Below, one piece after another: positions 30,998-40,058 of a stretch of DNA of 64,000 nucleotides; the first letter of the stretch is position 1, and the number at the start of each line of letters is the position of its first letter. The position numbers and the translations under genes are program-made. The notes under the pieces are model-generated. The model saw only the letters and a list, made by a program, of their open reading frames with translations. It did no database searches and had not been told where the DNA came from. Where the stretch lies: assembly GCF_002026305.1 (NCBI RefSeq), contig NZ_MVAB01000001.1, positions 372,001 through 436,000 on the forward strand, written 5' to 3'. Origin of the DNA: Vagococcus martis (GTDB taxonomy: Bacteria > Bacillota > Bacilli > Lactobacillales > Vagococcaceae).

Positions 30998-32017
30998 TTA
31001 TTTAAATTCTTTCATCAAAAATAATTCAAACAATAAATTAGCATCCATGTATCCGGACTTCATCTTATAATCATTCTCCACTAGATAATCGAAAATTGCT
31101 CCCAGTGTCTTCAACTCAAATCGTTTTGCTTCCTGTAATGATAACTTAATACGATACGGATGAATCTTTAAGACATCAATCATATTACTTTGTTGATAAT
31201 GTCTATCAGCCATAATTTTCACTTGAACTAACAATCGAAATTGGCTAATTAAAATGGCATTAATTTTAATAGGCTCTTCACCTTGAAGGAGCAACTCTTT
31301 ATACAATGTCAATGCGTTATCTTTTTGACCAGATAAAACGTATTTCAATAAATCAAAAATACTATGCTCTAGCGTTCTTGGTATCAACTGATGTACCATC
31401 TCTTTTGAAATCTTTTTAGAATCAGTTGCTGCTAAAAATAGTTTATCTAATTCATTCATCATCCGACTTAGATTAGCATTAGTTAAATAAATAAACTCTT
31501 CAAATGCTTCCTTACTAATCTCATAACCTTCTACTTTAATCGTATCCGCAACATATTGTTGGGCCAAACGATTATCCATGTCTGAAACATCAATCATTAT
31601 CGCTTCTTTTTTTAATTTTTTCACGATTTTTTTGCGCTCATCTAATTTATCATATGGTGCTAGGAATACTAAAATTGTCGATGGTGATGGTTCATCTAGA
31701 TACTCAAGTAATGTGTTTAAATCATGTTCGACATCTGTTTTCTTTTTTTCACCCGTCAAAAAATAAGGCTCTTGAATGAAAATAATTTTCCTATCACCAA
31801 AAAAAGGAATCGTTTGTGCCTCAATCATAACATTGTCTAATAAATCTTGTTTCATATCGAATGTCATCAAATTAAAAGATTGTTCTTCTTCATTCATTCC
31901 AGACGCAACTAGTTGTTTTTTAAATTGTTTCGTTAAATAGCGTTCTTTTCCAAGCAATACATAAACGGAATCAAATTTTTTCTCTTTTATTTTTGCTAGT
32001 TCAGTTTGAAAACTCAC
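30998..32017 (-). CDS. holA: DNA polymerase III delta subunit
   Basis: HolA is the clamp-loader delta subunit that opens the beta clamp. The 339-aa protein has the N-terminal AAA-like region beginning SVYVLLGKERYLTKQFKKQL, the FFGDRKIIFIQEPYFL segment, the LAQQYVADTIKVEGYEISKE region and the C-terminal collar domain with EPIKINAILISQFRLLVQVK. It follows comEC by 49 bases in the comEB-comEC-holA order known from Bacillus. Nothing is missing. Confidence 0.95.
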   Translation of the reverse strand: MSFQTELAKIKEKKFDSVYVLLGKERYLTKQFKKQLVASGMNEEEQSFNLMTFDMKQDLLDNVMIEAQTIPFFGDRKIIFIQEPYFLTGEKKKTDVEHDLNTLLEYLDEPSPSTILVFLAPYDKLDERKKIVKKLKKEAIMIDVSDMDNRLAQQYVADTIKVEGYEISKEAFEEFIYLTNANLSRMMNELDKLFLAATDSKKISKEMVHQLIPRTLEHSIFDLLKYVLSGQKDNALTLYKELLLQGEEPIKINAILISQFRLLVQVKIMADRHYQQSNMIDVLKIHPYRIKLSLQEAKRFELKTLGAIFDYLVENDYKMKSGYMDANLLFELFLMKEFK

Positions 32018-32066
32018 TTCTACTCACTCATCCTTTTCATCTTCTCCTACTCATTTTAACAGATTT

Positions 32067-34370
32067 TCATTTCACTGACCGTATTTTTAACATGTCTTTT
32101 TTTAGTGGTAGCCATTTTTGATAAATCATGCCCTGTTCATCCGTTCTAAAAATCTGAATATTTTCTTGATTAAGTGTATCGAGTGTTTCAGGTGATGGAT
32201 GTCGAAATCGATTTGCTTCTCCTACTGAAATAACTGCTTCTGCAGGATTTACTGCGTTAATGAATTGTAATTGGCTGGATGTTTTACTTCCATGATGGCC
32301 TATTTTAATGCAATCTGCTGCTAACTCCCTTTCCGAATATTTAGTTAACAATGCTTGTTCTCCCTCTTTTTCCAAATCCCCCATCAGTAAAAATGTTTTT
32401 TCGTGAATACTGAGTTTTAACACCATTGAATCATTATTTTGCCCATCCCCCATGGTATCGGGAAAAAGTATCTTCATATCGATTCCTGGAAATTGTATAT
32501 TGGTTGCTGATGTTACTTTGTTAATCTTTTTTATCTTAGTGCCTTCTATTTTTCGTCTGACATTTTCTTGTTCATGTGTTCCTAGCGTCACTATTAATTG
32601 CTTAATGTTTATCTCTTTAGCTAAACGATCTATGTCACCAAAATGATCTTCATGGGCATGTGTGATAAAAACACCATCTAACCTTGATACTCCCTTACTC
32701 TTAAGAAATGGAATCAAGGTATAGTCCGCTTGTCGTTTTGCGTTTCTTTTTTGTTTCCATTCTTCTTGTGGGAAAGACAAACTTCCTCCTGTATCTATCA
32801 CATAATTTCCTCTATGAAAAGGCAACTGAATAAACATAGCATCACCTTGTCCAACATCAACAAAAGCAATCATTCCCATTGGATTTAAATATTTAAAACT
32901 AAAACACAGACAAGGACTAACAAATAAAAATAATACACGAGATTTAGAAAATTTAGGATGACTTTCCCAATACATTAAACAATACAATTGTGCAGTGATG
33001 ATAGCTAACAATATATAAATAGGAAACGTGCCTGTAGTAATCTTAAAAATCGTTAATTTTTCACACCATTCCGCAAGTAAATGAATGCTTGAAATAATCT
33101 GTTCCAATAGGTTAATCAAAATACTTGGTAATGTCATAGAAAACAACAGTGCCAAACACAATATTGGTAACAAACATTGAAATAAAATCGGCGTGAACAG
33201 CAAACTAAACACACTAGACAATACATTAAACTCGTAAAAATAATAACTTAATAATGGTATCGAGAAAAAGGTCAAAAGTAATTGAAATAAAATGAGTTGG
33301 CTAGATTCTTTTTTGTTCTTCAAAATCGGTTGAATGAACAAAATTAAAAAGCTTAGGTAATAGCTGAGCTGTCCACCAATATTAAATAATAAAGTTGGAA
33401 CAAATAAACTATGACTAAACAACGTTAGACTCCAACAATCCAACGGGCTAAGTTTCCAACAATGGCGACTATTTGCTTTTTTAATGATGTGTTGGAGGCT
33501 TGCCCGGACTACTCCAATACTATATCCAGTTAGCCCAACGAAGACACATAAAAATACGACTTCAATAATCGATACCTTTTCTCTTGTCAAACCGACTCGT
33601 AATAGAATTGATTGAATCATGGATATAAAAAATGTCACATGTAAGCCTGATAATGCGAAAAGATGCGCTAAACTAAGTTTATTCCACACTTCTCGGTTAT
33701 CACCATCACTTATCCCTAGTAATAAACTAGACATATAAAAGGATGTATAAGGCCCAAATGTTTGATTGATTTTTTTTAATAACCTTGTTCGAAAAGAGGA
33801 TACCATCTCAATTGGGTGTTTAATAGTTAATGATTTTTCTGATACTTTTTCCACCTCTGTCAGTTTATAGACTCCTAAAATTTGCTTATTCTTCAAATAA
33901 TCTGTATAATCAAACCCATTTAAGTTTCGTCTTGTTTGATTTTTGACTCTTTCTTGGTGACTCGTTACAATCAGAGTATTTTTTACATCTAGCAAACGAT
34001 CTTTTTCCTCTTTTGTTTTTAATTTGTATTGAAGTAAATATGTTCGATGATGATTTTTAGCCTTAGCTTTAACAAAATCTCCATCAACTTGTATAGCGTC
34101 TGGTAATAGTGTCCACGTTTGTTTAGTGTCACTATTTAATGTGTTTTCTCTTAAAGGTTGGGTCACAAAAAAATAACCATTTGCTAGTAAAAAAGATACT
34201 AAACAAATCGTTATTAGTCGTTTATTTTTTGAAAAAACTATCCGAAATCCTATCACTAAAAAGAACACAGCTATGCCCCATAATGGCTTTAATAAATACA
34301 ATAACCATAGCATATAAAATATAACGGGATAAAAAAAATACCCCTTGATAGAAGTATTTTTCTTATTCAT
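32067..34370 (-). CDS. comEC: ComEC competence DNA-uptake channel
   Basis: ComEC forms the inner-membrane pore for single-stranded DNA during transformation. The 767-aa protein has about ten membrane segments and the competence domain core (NKLSLAHLFALSGLHVTFF, about residue 240). A C-terminal metallo-beta-lactamase domain has VDVGQGDAMFIQLP, THAHEDHFGD, LLMGDLEKEGE and KIGHHGSKTSSQ. The ATG at 34368-34370 overlaps the comEB stop by eight bases. A TTG four codons earlier is in frame, but neither has a strong ribosome site, so translation probably depends on coupling. The gene looks intact, so natural transformation is possible in principle. Confidence 0.94.
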   Translation of the reverse strand: MNKKNTSIKGYFFYPVIFYMLWLLYLLKPLWGIAVFFLVIGFRIVFSKNKRLITICLVSFLLANGYFFVTQPLRENTLNSDTKQTWTLLPDAIQVDGDFVKAKAKNHHRTYLLQYKLKTKEEKDRLLDVKNTLIVTSHQERVKNQTRRNLNGFDYTDYLKNKQILGVYKLTEVEKVSEKSLTIKHPIEMVSSFRTRLLKKINQTFGPYTSFYMSSLLLGISDGDNREVWNKLSLAHLFALSGLHVTFFISMIQSILLRVGLTREKVSIIEVVFLCVFVGLTGYSIGVVRASLQHIIKKANSRHCWKLSPLDCWSLTLFSHSLFVPTLLFNIGGQLSYYLSFLILFIQPILKNKKESSQLILFQLLLTFFSIPLLSYYFYEFNVLSSVFSLLFTPILFQCLLPILCLALLFSMTLPSILINLLEQIISSIHLLAEWCEKLTIFKITTGTFPIYILLAIITAQLYCLMYWESHPKFSKSRVLFLFVSPCLCFSFKYLNPMGMIAFVDVGQGDAMFIQLPFHRGNYVIDTGGSLSFPQEEWKQKRNAKRQADYTLIPFLKSKGVSRLDGVFITHAHEDHFGDIDRLAKEINIKQLIVTLGTHEQENVRRKIEGTKIKKINKVTSATNIQFPGIDMKILFPDTMGDGQNNDSMVLKLSIHEKTFLLMGDLEKEGEQALLTKYSERELAADCIKIGHHGSKTSSQLQFINAVNPAEAVISVGEANRFRHPSPETLDTLNQENIQIFRTDEQGMIYQKWLPLKKDMLKIRSVK

Positions 34371-34839
34371 TGTCTGTTCCAAAAGCTAATGTGTCAAAAT
34401 ACTCTTGTGATAGAGTGACTTGGTGAATCGTTGCACCAGCTTGCTCAATCAGTTTAATAGCATAATCATCATTACGATAATCTTTTAAATAGTGAATCTT
34501 TTTAATGCCTGCTTGCAAAATCATTTTAGTGCATTGAAGACAAGGAAAATGTGTCACATATATTTCTGCACCATCTGTTTCAACACCAAATTTAGCACAT
34601 TGTAAAATAGCATTCATTTCTGCATGAATCGTGCGCACGCAATGGCCATCAACTAAATAGCATCCTTCATCAATACAATGCACATCTCCTGTAACAGAAC
34701 CATTATATCCACCTGCAATAATTCGTCTATCTCTCACAATCGTTGCCCCAACGGATAATCTAGTACATGTACTTCTTAAAGATAATAGCATACTTTGGGC
34801 CATAAAATATTGATCCCATGGAATTCTTTCTCTGCTCAT
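34363..34839 (-). CDS. comEB: dCMP deaminase family protein ComEB
   Basis: A 158-aa cytidine/deoxycytidylate deaminase with the zinc-site motifs HAEMNAILQCAKFG (HAE) and FPCLQCTKMILQAG (PCxxC). It lies upstream of comEC, as in Bacillus, where ComEB is not needed for DNA uptake itself; dCMP to dUMP conversion for dTMP synthesis is the likely activity. AGAGGT precedes the ATG. Here the gene upstream is umuC rather than comEA, because the yolD-umuC pair is placed between comEA and comEB. Confidence 0.93.
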   Translation of the reverse strand: MSRERIPWDQYFMAQSMLLSLRSTCTRLSVGATIVRDRRIIAGGYNGSVTGDVHCIDEGCYLVDGHCVRTIHAEMNAILQCAKFGVETDGAEIYVTHFPCLQCTKMILQAGIKKIHYLKDYRNDDYAIKLIEQAGATIHQVTLSQEYFDTLAFGTDNE

Positions 34840-34905
34840 TTTCTGACCTCTTTTTCTATGAATTAAGTTTATTGTAATGGATTTTACTTGATTTAACCAG
34901 TTTAT

Positions 34906-36131
34906 TTATGTCAATCCGTCCATTCCTCCAGCATGACCTCCTACTAAGTGACTTCGTTCAATCGCTGTGGCGCCTTCCAATAAACTCGACGCATGAACAA
35001 TTGCGTCAAAGCCAAATCGTTTGCGAATCACATCAATCGTCTGATCTAGTAATCGGTCATTAAGTGTTGTCGTCGCTTCTTCAAATAGATTAAGTTGAAT
35101 TGCTTGATTTCCCACTAGTTTTGAATAACTAACTGCAACACTACGAACAGCTTCACCGTTATAATGAGTATCAAATAGTTGTAAACAATGCATTACTAAC
35201 TCTTTTGATGAATCCGTCGCATCAATGTTGATTTGTCGTCTAAACCCTGTGCTTTCACTATATTTTGAATACCCTATGGATAAAGCCACACATTCGGTTT
35301 GAAACGACTTTGCACGTAGCCTTGTTGCGACTTGTTCTGCTACTTCTCGGATAACAATTTTTATCTCATCTATTTTGGTATAATCTTTTTTTAACATTTG
35401 ACTATTGCCAATACTTTTAGATACTGGTTTATAAGTTTCATTGATATTCGCTCGATCAATCCCCCAAGCATGTGCCACTAATTGTTGCCCAATTAGTCCT
35501 AAAGGATGTTTAATATGGAAAAAATCATAATGTGCTAAATCATAAATACTATAAATACCTAGTTGATTCAATCTTTTTTCCATCGCTTTATTGATACCCC
35601 AAAAATCTGTTAGCTTTGATATACGCCACACTGTTTTAGAAACATCTTGATAACGCCATTCTGCAATCATATTTCTATTGTTTTTTGCTTCATTGTCTAA
35701 AGCTAGTTTACTGAGTAACATATTATCTCCAATTCCAATTGTACAAAATAGACCTAATTCGTGATAAATCTCTCGTTGAAATTGAACGGCGAACTCATGT
35801 GGCGTCATATTGAATAGTTTTTCAGACGCGTCTACACGAACAAACGTCTCATCAATTGAATACACTAAAATATCCTCATCAGCGACATATTCTTTAAACA
35901 ATTCGTTTATCTTTATATTTTTTTCAATGTATAAATTCATTCTGGGTGGCACAATCAATAAATCTGGATGATGGGGTATTTCAAAACGTCTCGATACATT
36001 GCTAATTCCTAATTCTTTTTTTGCCCTTGGAGAAGCAGCTAATGCTAATCCTCCAGGTGAGTCGGCTCCACTCATCACTACAAGTAACGTATTTAAAGGG
36101 TCTAGCCCTCTTGCCACACATTCAACAGAGG
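34906..36131 (-). CDS. umuC: Y-family DNA polymerase UmuC/UvrX-like, 3' exon
   Basis: This exon encodes all but the first 28 residues of a translesion polymerase. It continues the active-site motif after the intron: ASVECVARGLDPLNTLLVVM, then LAASPRAKKELGISN, the catalytic pair in VYSIDETFVRVDASEK, helix-hairpin-helix and little-finger regions, and the typical end ATAIERSHLVGGHAGGMD. Joining 38827 to 36131 rebuilds a single Ala codon and a frame of 436 codons. An internal GTG at 36117 opens a shorter frame but would lose the N-terminal catalytic Asp. Without splicing the gene is inactive. It belongs to the UvrX group that pairs with YolD. Confidence 0.93.
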
Positions 36132-36179
36132 ATACTGATAGGTAAGCTTTTGAAATAATCTCCAGCTTTTCCCCCAGTC

Positions 36180-36215
36180 CACACCGTACGTGAGACTTTC
36201 ACCTCATACGGCGTT
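36180..36215 (-). ncRNA. group II intron domain V
   Basis: On the minus strand CGCCGTATGAGG, GTGAAAGTC and TCACGTACGGTG form the conserved catalytic domain V hairpin, with a GAAA tetraloop and the usual GCCGTATG/CGTACGG outer stem. Domain VI and the 3' splice site follow at 36132-36179. Confidence 0.85.
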
Positions 36216-36246
36216 CCATCAAAGTTTACTAACAAATATCATACAG

Positions 36247-38109
36247 TTATAGATTCAGCGACAATTCACAATTTTTTGCTTTTTTACGAAACTGATTGAT
36301 TATCTCAAGTTGAGAGCTAGTAATCCTCATTTTTTTCAAAAGAGGTGATGCTCTTTCTCTATTTTCCTCATGAATAAGTGAGTGTAGATCTCGATGAATG
36401 ATAACTAAATTCTGAAAGTTATCCTTACCACCAAGATTTCTTGGAATAATACGATGACAGTATATATCAGGTAACTCTAAGAACTCTTTTGTTATCTTAC
36501 ATCTACCACGTTGTGATGAATATTTAGAAACTCTATTGTCTCTAAACTCAACGCTCTCATTTGGATTATTCTTATTCATGAGTTGATTAATTATATCGAT
36601 TGGAAAGGTGAGGTATTTATGTATTAGTATACGTCCTTCGGGCGTATACTTACAGATTCCCTTCTTTGGTAACGATGTATGACTATGCTTGATAAATCCC
36701 AAAGGAATCATCGGATAGCCATTAATCCACCTTAGCTGCTTTGAGCGTGCATAGTTTTTCTTAACGAAGTCACTAGGTGGTTGACCAACTTTTTTAACGT
36801 CCAATCGATTTTTGATGATAATCATTATGCGTTGATTGATTCTAGGGCAGTCTACACTAATGTGTGTTGCCTTTTTATAATATTGATGAACTCCTACAAC
36901 CATAGAATTATACTTAACTAATTGCTTTTGTAATTCTTCCTTATTAGGGGTATGTTGAATTACCTTTATTTGCTTTGCTAGATTATCCGAAACTTTTTTC
37001 ATAGCTTTAGAACACATGTGGGTTTCAATGACAAAAGTATTTCTTTTCCGTACTAGTTTCATAGTAAAACCGAGAAATTCAGATTTTTGTTTTTTCAGAT
37101 TAACCACTTTAGATTTTTCTAAACTAATATTGAGTTTTAAGCGCTCTTTCAACCATAGTTTAGTGGCTAAAAATATCTTATCTGCATCATTACGTTTTCT
37201 GCAAAATATTTTGAAATCATCAGCATATCTCACAACATAAATTTCTTTTAACTTTGAACTACGCAGGGCTCGATATTTATTGCCTTTATTCCAATAATCC
37301 TTCTCAGTATGATAACAGTCGTAGTTATGCCTTGTAGGGTGAGTTTCCCATTGGGACGATATCCACCAATCAAGTTCATTCAGAACAATATTTGCAAGAA
37401 GAGGAGAAAGTATTCCACCTTGTGGAGTTCCTTTTTTAGGATGTTCAATCCGCCCATCTTTATGAATGATAGGTGCTTTAAGCATTGCCCTAATTACTCC
37501 TAAAAGCCATTTATCTTGGATTCCTAATGACCATAATTGCTTGATAAGTTTTGAATGATTTACATTATCAAAGAAACCTTCAATGTCAATATCCACTACA
37601 AATGTAAGCTTAGATAATTGCGCTAATTTAACAGCCTGTGCAAATGCATGATGTGCCGACCGATTAGGTCGGAATCCATAGTTTTTATCATGAAATTTAG
37701 CTTCCATAATAGGTTCTAAAACTTGCAATAGACATTGCTGAATAATCCTATCCCAGATAGTTGGAATACCTAACGGTCGAGTTTTTCCATTTGGTTTTGG
37801 AATTTCGACTCTTTTTACTGGTTTGGGTCTATATTCGGAAAATTTGGTTTGTACTATTTTAATAAAGTTAGCATTAGTTATTTCTTTTAAATCATCTATA
37901 TTCTTATTATCAACGCCTGGAGAGATACTTCCAGAGTTTCCTTTAATATTTCTATACGCTAATAGAATGTTACTTGGCGAAGTCACAATTTCCATGAGAT
38001 TATGAAAAATATGATTATTGCAACTATTTTGGTATAAATTATCAAAGCTATCAATCATGCCATAATATTCCATATGACGGATTGAGTGTGAGGCTGATAC
38101 ATTTTCCAT
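36247..38109 (-). CDS. ltrA: group II intron reverse transcriptase/maturase with HNH endonuclease
   Basis: This 620-aa intron-encoded protein supports splicing and retrohoming. The reverse transcriptase domain (about 60-350) has RVEIPKPNGKTRPLGIPTIW, FVVDIDIEGFFDNVNH, KGTPQGGILSPLLANI and the catalytic VRYADD. A maturase (X) domain follows (about 390-500). The C terminus carries an HNH nuclease: CHRIIPRNLGGKDNFQNLV followed by HRDLHSLIHEE. All catalytic motifs are intact. The ATG follows GGGGGCGG. The frame is antisense to nothing else, and it lies fully inside the intron between domains I-III and domain V. Confidence 0.96.
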   Translation of the reverse strand: MENVSASHSIRHMEYYGMIDSFDNLYQNSCNNHIFHNLMEIVTSPSNILLAYRNIKGNSGSISPGVDNKNIDDLKEITNANFIKIVQTKFSEYRPKPVKRVEIPKPNGKTRPLGIPTIWDRIIQQCLLQVLEPIMEAKFHDKNYGFRPNRSAHHAFAQAVKLAQLSKLTFVVDIDIEGFFDNVNHSKLIKQLWSLGIQDKWLLGVIRAMLKAPIIHKDGRIEHPKKGTPQGGILSPLLANIVLNELDWWISSQWETHPTRHNYDCYHTEKDYWNKGNKYRALRSSKLKEIYVVRYADDFKIFCRKRNDADKIFLATKLWLKERLKLNISLEKSKVVNLKKQKSEFLGFTMKLVRKRNTFVIETHMCSKAMKKVSDNLAKQIKVIQHTPNKEELQKQLVKYNSMVVGVHQYYKKATHISVDCPRINQRIMIIIKNRLDVKKVGQPPSDFVKKNYARSKQLRWINGYPMIPLGFIKHSHTSLPKKGICKYTPEGRILIHKYLTFPIDIINQLMNKNNPNESVEFRDNRVSKYSSQRGRCKITKEFLELPDIYCHRIIPRNLGGKDNFQNLVIIHRDLHSLIHEENRERASPLLKKMRITSSQLEIINQFRKKAKNCELSLNL

Positions 38110-38826
38110 AGCACCGCCCCCTTTCGGATATCGGTGTTTATTTTGTCATACTCGATTCTATGGATTGCATCATAACTGTTAGTAAAACTAATTGACTTGT
38201 GGCTATCCCTCCACAGTTTATTATCACTGCTTCATAGGTACTGTGCCACTACTCTCACTAGTGTAAATGAGCTTATTATACTTCGTCTCAACCGCTTCAA
38301 AGGAGGTTAGTCCTCCACGTTCACTAGATTTCAACGTTCCAATGATTCTATCCATACATTTACTTTTAGGTACTCACTCTGAACCTGTGACTTTCCAGTG
38401 CCTGTAACACTGCACGGTCATTCATATCTACGATTCTTACTAAACCGCAAGTCACACCCTGTGTCACAATTTATAATTTGTGCGGGTAAGATACATTTCT
38501 ATACCCCAAGCCTATAGATTCGTACATTCGCAAGTTCGTCAGTACTTTTGCACATTCTTACCATGAGTAATTTGTGGACTCCCGACCTATAGGTTACACT
38601 ATCCACTTCTGGATAGTTTTCGATTGCAAGTAAATTTGCAATTACGGTAACTCTCAGCCGACTTCACCGAGCTTTTGACAATTTTATTCTAACCAAATAG
38701 GATTGCCAATCGGAGTATTAGAGGGAGCACTTCAGGTCGTTACACCTTCATTTCACTCCTCAAATCATTAGTTCTACACAAGAAAATATTGTGTGCCTAA
38801 CCTTTTCAGTTAGGAACGTTTCGCAC

Positions 38827-38911
38827 CATAAAAACTTTTCATATCAACGCATAAAATATCATCTTTCTTCTCTTTTGTGTAATCAAAAAATTGATTATTA
38901 TTATAACTCAT
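38827..38911 (-). CDS. umuC: Y-family DNA polymerase UmuC/UvrX-like, 5' exon
   Basis: The first exon runs from the ATG at 38909-38911 for 28 codons plus one base and ends at the intron. It encodes DDILCVDMKSFY, the start of the polymerase with the first catalytic Asp. The codon split by the intron is G/CC (Ala), giving SFYASVEC after splicing, exactly the family motif. The ATG lies five bases after the yolD stop, so the pair is coupled. Too short to be noticed as a gene on its own. Confidence 0.92.
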
Positions 38912-38916
38912 CGGCT

Positions 38917-39297
38917 CTAGTCTAACCCTTGATACCATTTCACTTCAGATGCTAATTCAATGTGTCGAATTAACGATAGCTCTATTGGCAATTCATCAAT
39001 ATAAATTGTCGTCTCTGTATAGCCTTGTATTTTCCCAAGTAATTCATTTGAAAAACTACCATTATCACTATTTGCAATATTTGGTTGAATGCGAACAGGA
39101 ACTTGTTTTAAAATCGATTCATTAATGACTGAAAGAATCTCCTCAAAATCCATCATTGATTTACCAACATGATAGGTTGAATGCTTTTCATCCATATGAT
39201 GTAATTCTCTTGTATGTTCAGATAGATAAAAACCTAAATATTTTTTTATCCCTCGATCATGATAATGATGATTTAACTCAATTGGTTCATTAGCCAT
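38917..39297 (-). CDS. YolD-like family protein
   Basis: A 126-aa protein of the YolD family, which in Firmicutes and their phages is regularly encoded next to UvrX/UmuC polymerases and may play a UmuD-like accessory role. The C-terminal half has the family pattern LLGKIQGYTETTIYIDELPIE followed by SLIRHIELASE. It begins 45 bases downstream of an SOS promoter and ends five bases before the umuC start codon. The ribosome site (GAGATGA) is modest. The partner assignment rests on the family and on context. Confidence 0.85.
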   Translation of the reverse strand: MANEPIELNHHYHDRGIKKYLGFYLSEHTRELHHMDEKHSTYHVGKSMMDFEEILSVINESILKQVPVRIQPNIANSDNGSFSNELLGKIQGYTETTIYIDELPIELSLIRHIELASEVKWYQGLD

Positions 39298-39341
39298 ATC
39301 ATTTCATCTCACTTTTCTATTAACTCTCATTTCTTAAAACA

Positions 39342-39370
39342 ATTATACGAACATATGTTCTAAAAGTAAA
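39342..39370 (-). promoter_or_regulatory. LexA-controlled SOS promoter of yolD-umuC
   Basis: On the minus strand TTTACT (39365-39370), a 17-base spacer and a perfect TATAAT (39342-39347). The spacer holds a perfect Gram-positive LexA (DinR) box: CGAACATATGTTCT read on the plus strand at 39348-39361, against the consensus CGAACNNNNGTTCB. LexA binding would block polymerase directly. The -35 lies nine bases after the comEA stop. Confidence 0.85.
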
Positions 39371-39378
39371 GAGAAAAA

Positions 39379-39993
39379 TTAGACAGTAATGGATGATTTT
39401 AATTGTTCAAAGGTTTTTTCTCCTATTCCATCTACTTCTTTTAACTCCTCAATTGATTTAAAAGAGCCTTTTTCTTCACGATAACGCAAAATATTTTCAG
39501 CTTTTTTCTCACCAACACCATTTAATGTTTTTAATTCCTCAATCGTTGCTGTATTCAAATTAACTAGAGTATTTGTTGTTTCATCTTTTGATGACGCATT
39601 TTTAGAAGGAGTCACCTCAGCTAGTTCTTCTCCTTCTTTGGGTATATAAATTACCATTTGGTCACTCACTCGTTCGGATAAATTTACTTGTCGATCATCT
39701 GCCTCAGGTAAAAATCCACCTGCCATCTCAACGACTGTCAATACACGCATTGTTGCATTGACTTTGTAAATACCGGGCTTTACAACAGCTCCTTTAATAT
39801 CCACATACATCTCATCACTCATCTCTTCACTTGATGTCACAGTTGAATATGTAGTCGAACTTTGCGTTGTCTCCATCACTAAATCCGGCTTAGGTTTAAA
39901 CACGTTATAAAGCAGCATGATGAAGACTATTAACCCAAAGATTCCTCCTATAACTATATAGCCCTTTTCTTTTAATTTTTCTACGATGTCCAT
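39379..39993 (-). CDS. comEA: ComEA competence DNA receptor
   Basis: ComEA binds double-stranded DNA outside the membrane during transformation. The 204-aa protein has an N-terminal membrane anchor (GYIVIGGIFGLIVFIMLLY), an SLBB-like domain (YVDIKGAVVKPGIYKV), a Ser/Thr-rich linker, and the C-terminal helix-hairpin-helix pair NLNTATIEELKTLNGVGEKK and SIEELKEVDGIGEKTFEQL. The ATG at 39991-39993 follows AAAGGAG; a longer frame lacks support. In Bacillus comEB follows directly; here yolD-umuC intervenes. No terminator is seen between comEA and yolD. Confidence 0.94.
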   Translation of the reverse strand: MDIVEKLKEKGYIVIGGIFGLIVFIMLLYNVFKPKPDLVMETTQSSTTYSTVTSSEEMSDEMYVDIKGAVVKPGIYKVNATMRVLTVVEMAGGFLPEADDRQVNLSERVSDQMVIYIPKEGEELAEVTPSKNASSKDETTNTLVNLNTATIEELKTLNGVGEKKAENILRYREEKGSFKSIEELKEVDGIGEKTFEQLKSSITV

Positions 39994-40022
39994 ATCTTTT
40001 CTCCTTTCACAGATAAGATACG

Positions 40023-40058
40023 AAAAAAACACACAACTTTTTTAAGTCGTGTGTTTTT
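40023..40058 (-). terminator. terminator after the PDZ/Lon protease gene
   Basis: An AAACACACGACTT/AAGTTGTGTGTTT stem with a short A-rich loop overlaps the stop codon at 40042-40044 and is followed on the minus strand by seven T. It separates the rsmD-coaD unit from comEA. Confidence 0.8.

Larger units (their letters stand above)
36132..38826 (-). mobile_element. complete group II intron interrupting umuC
   Basis: A 2695-base element on the minus strand. The 5' end at 38826 reads GTGCGAAACG, matching the group II GUGYG start, and the 3' end at 36132 closes with AT (the AY rule). About 717 bases of structured, non-coding domain I-IV sequence (38110-38826) precede the intron protein; domains V and VI follow it. 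The flanking exons join in frame to a normal UmuC, which fixes both borders. Every expected part is present, so the intron may be splicing- and mobility-competent. The intron class cannot be assigned without alignment. Confidence 0.93.

Noticed and set aside
34906-36117. umuC as a simple truncated pseudogene starting at GTG 36117
   Set aside because: The missing 28 codons are found at 38827-38911, and the intron borders rejoin them exactly in frame.
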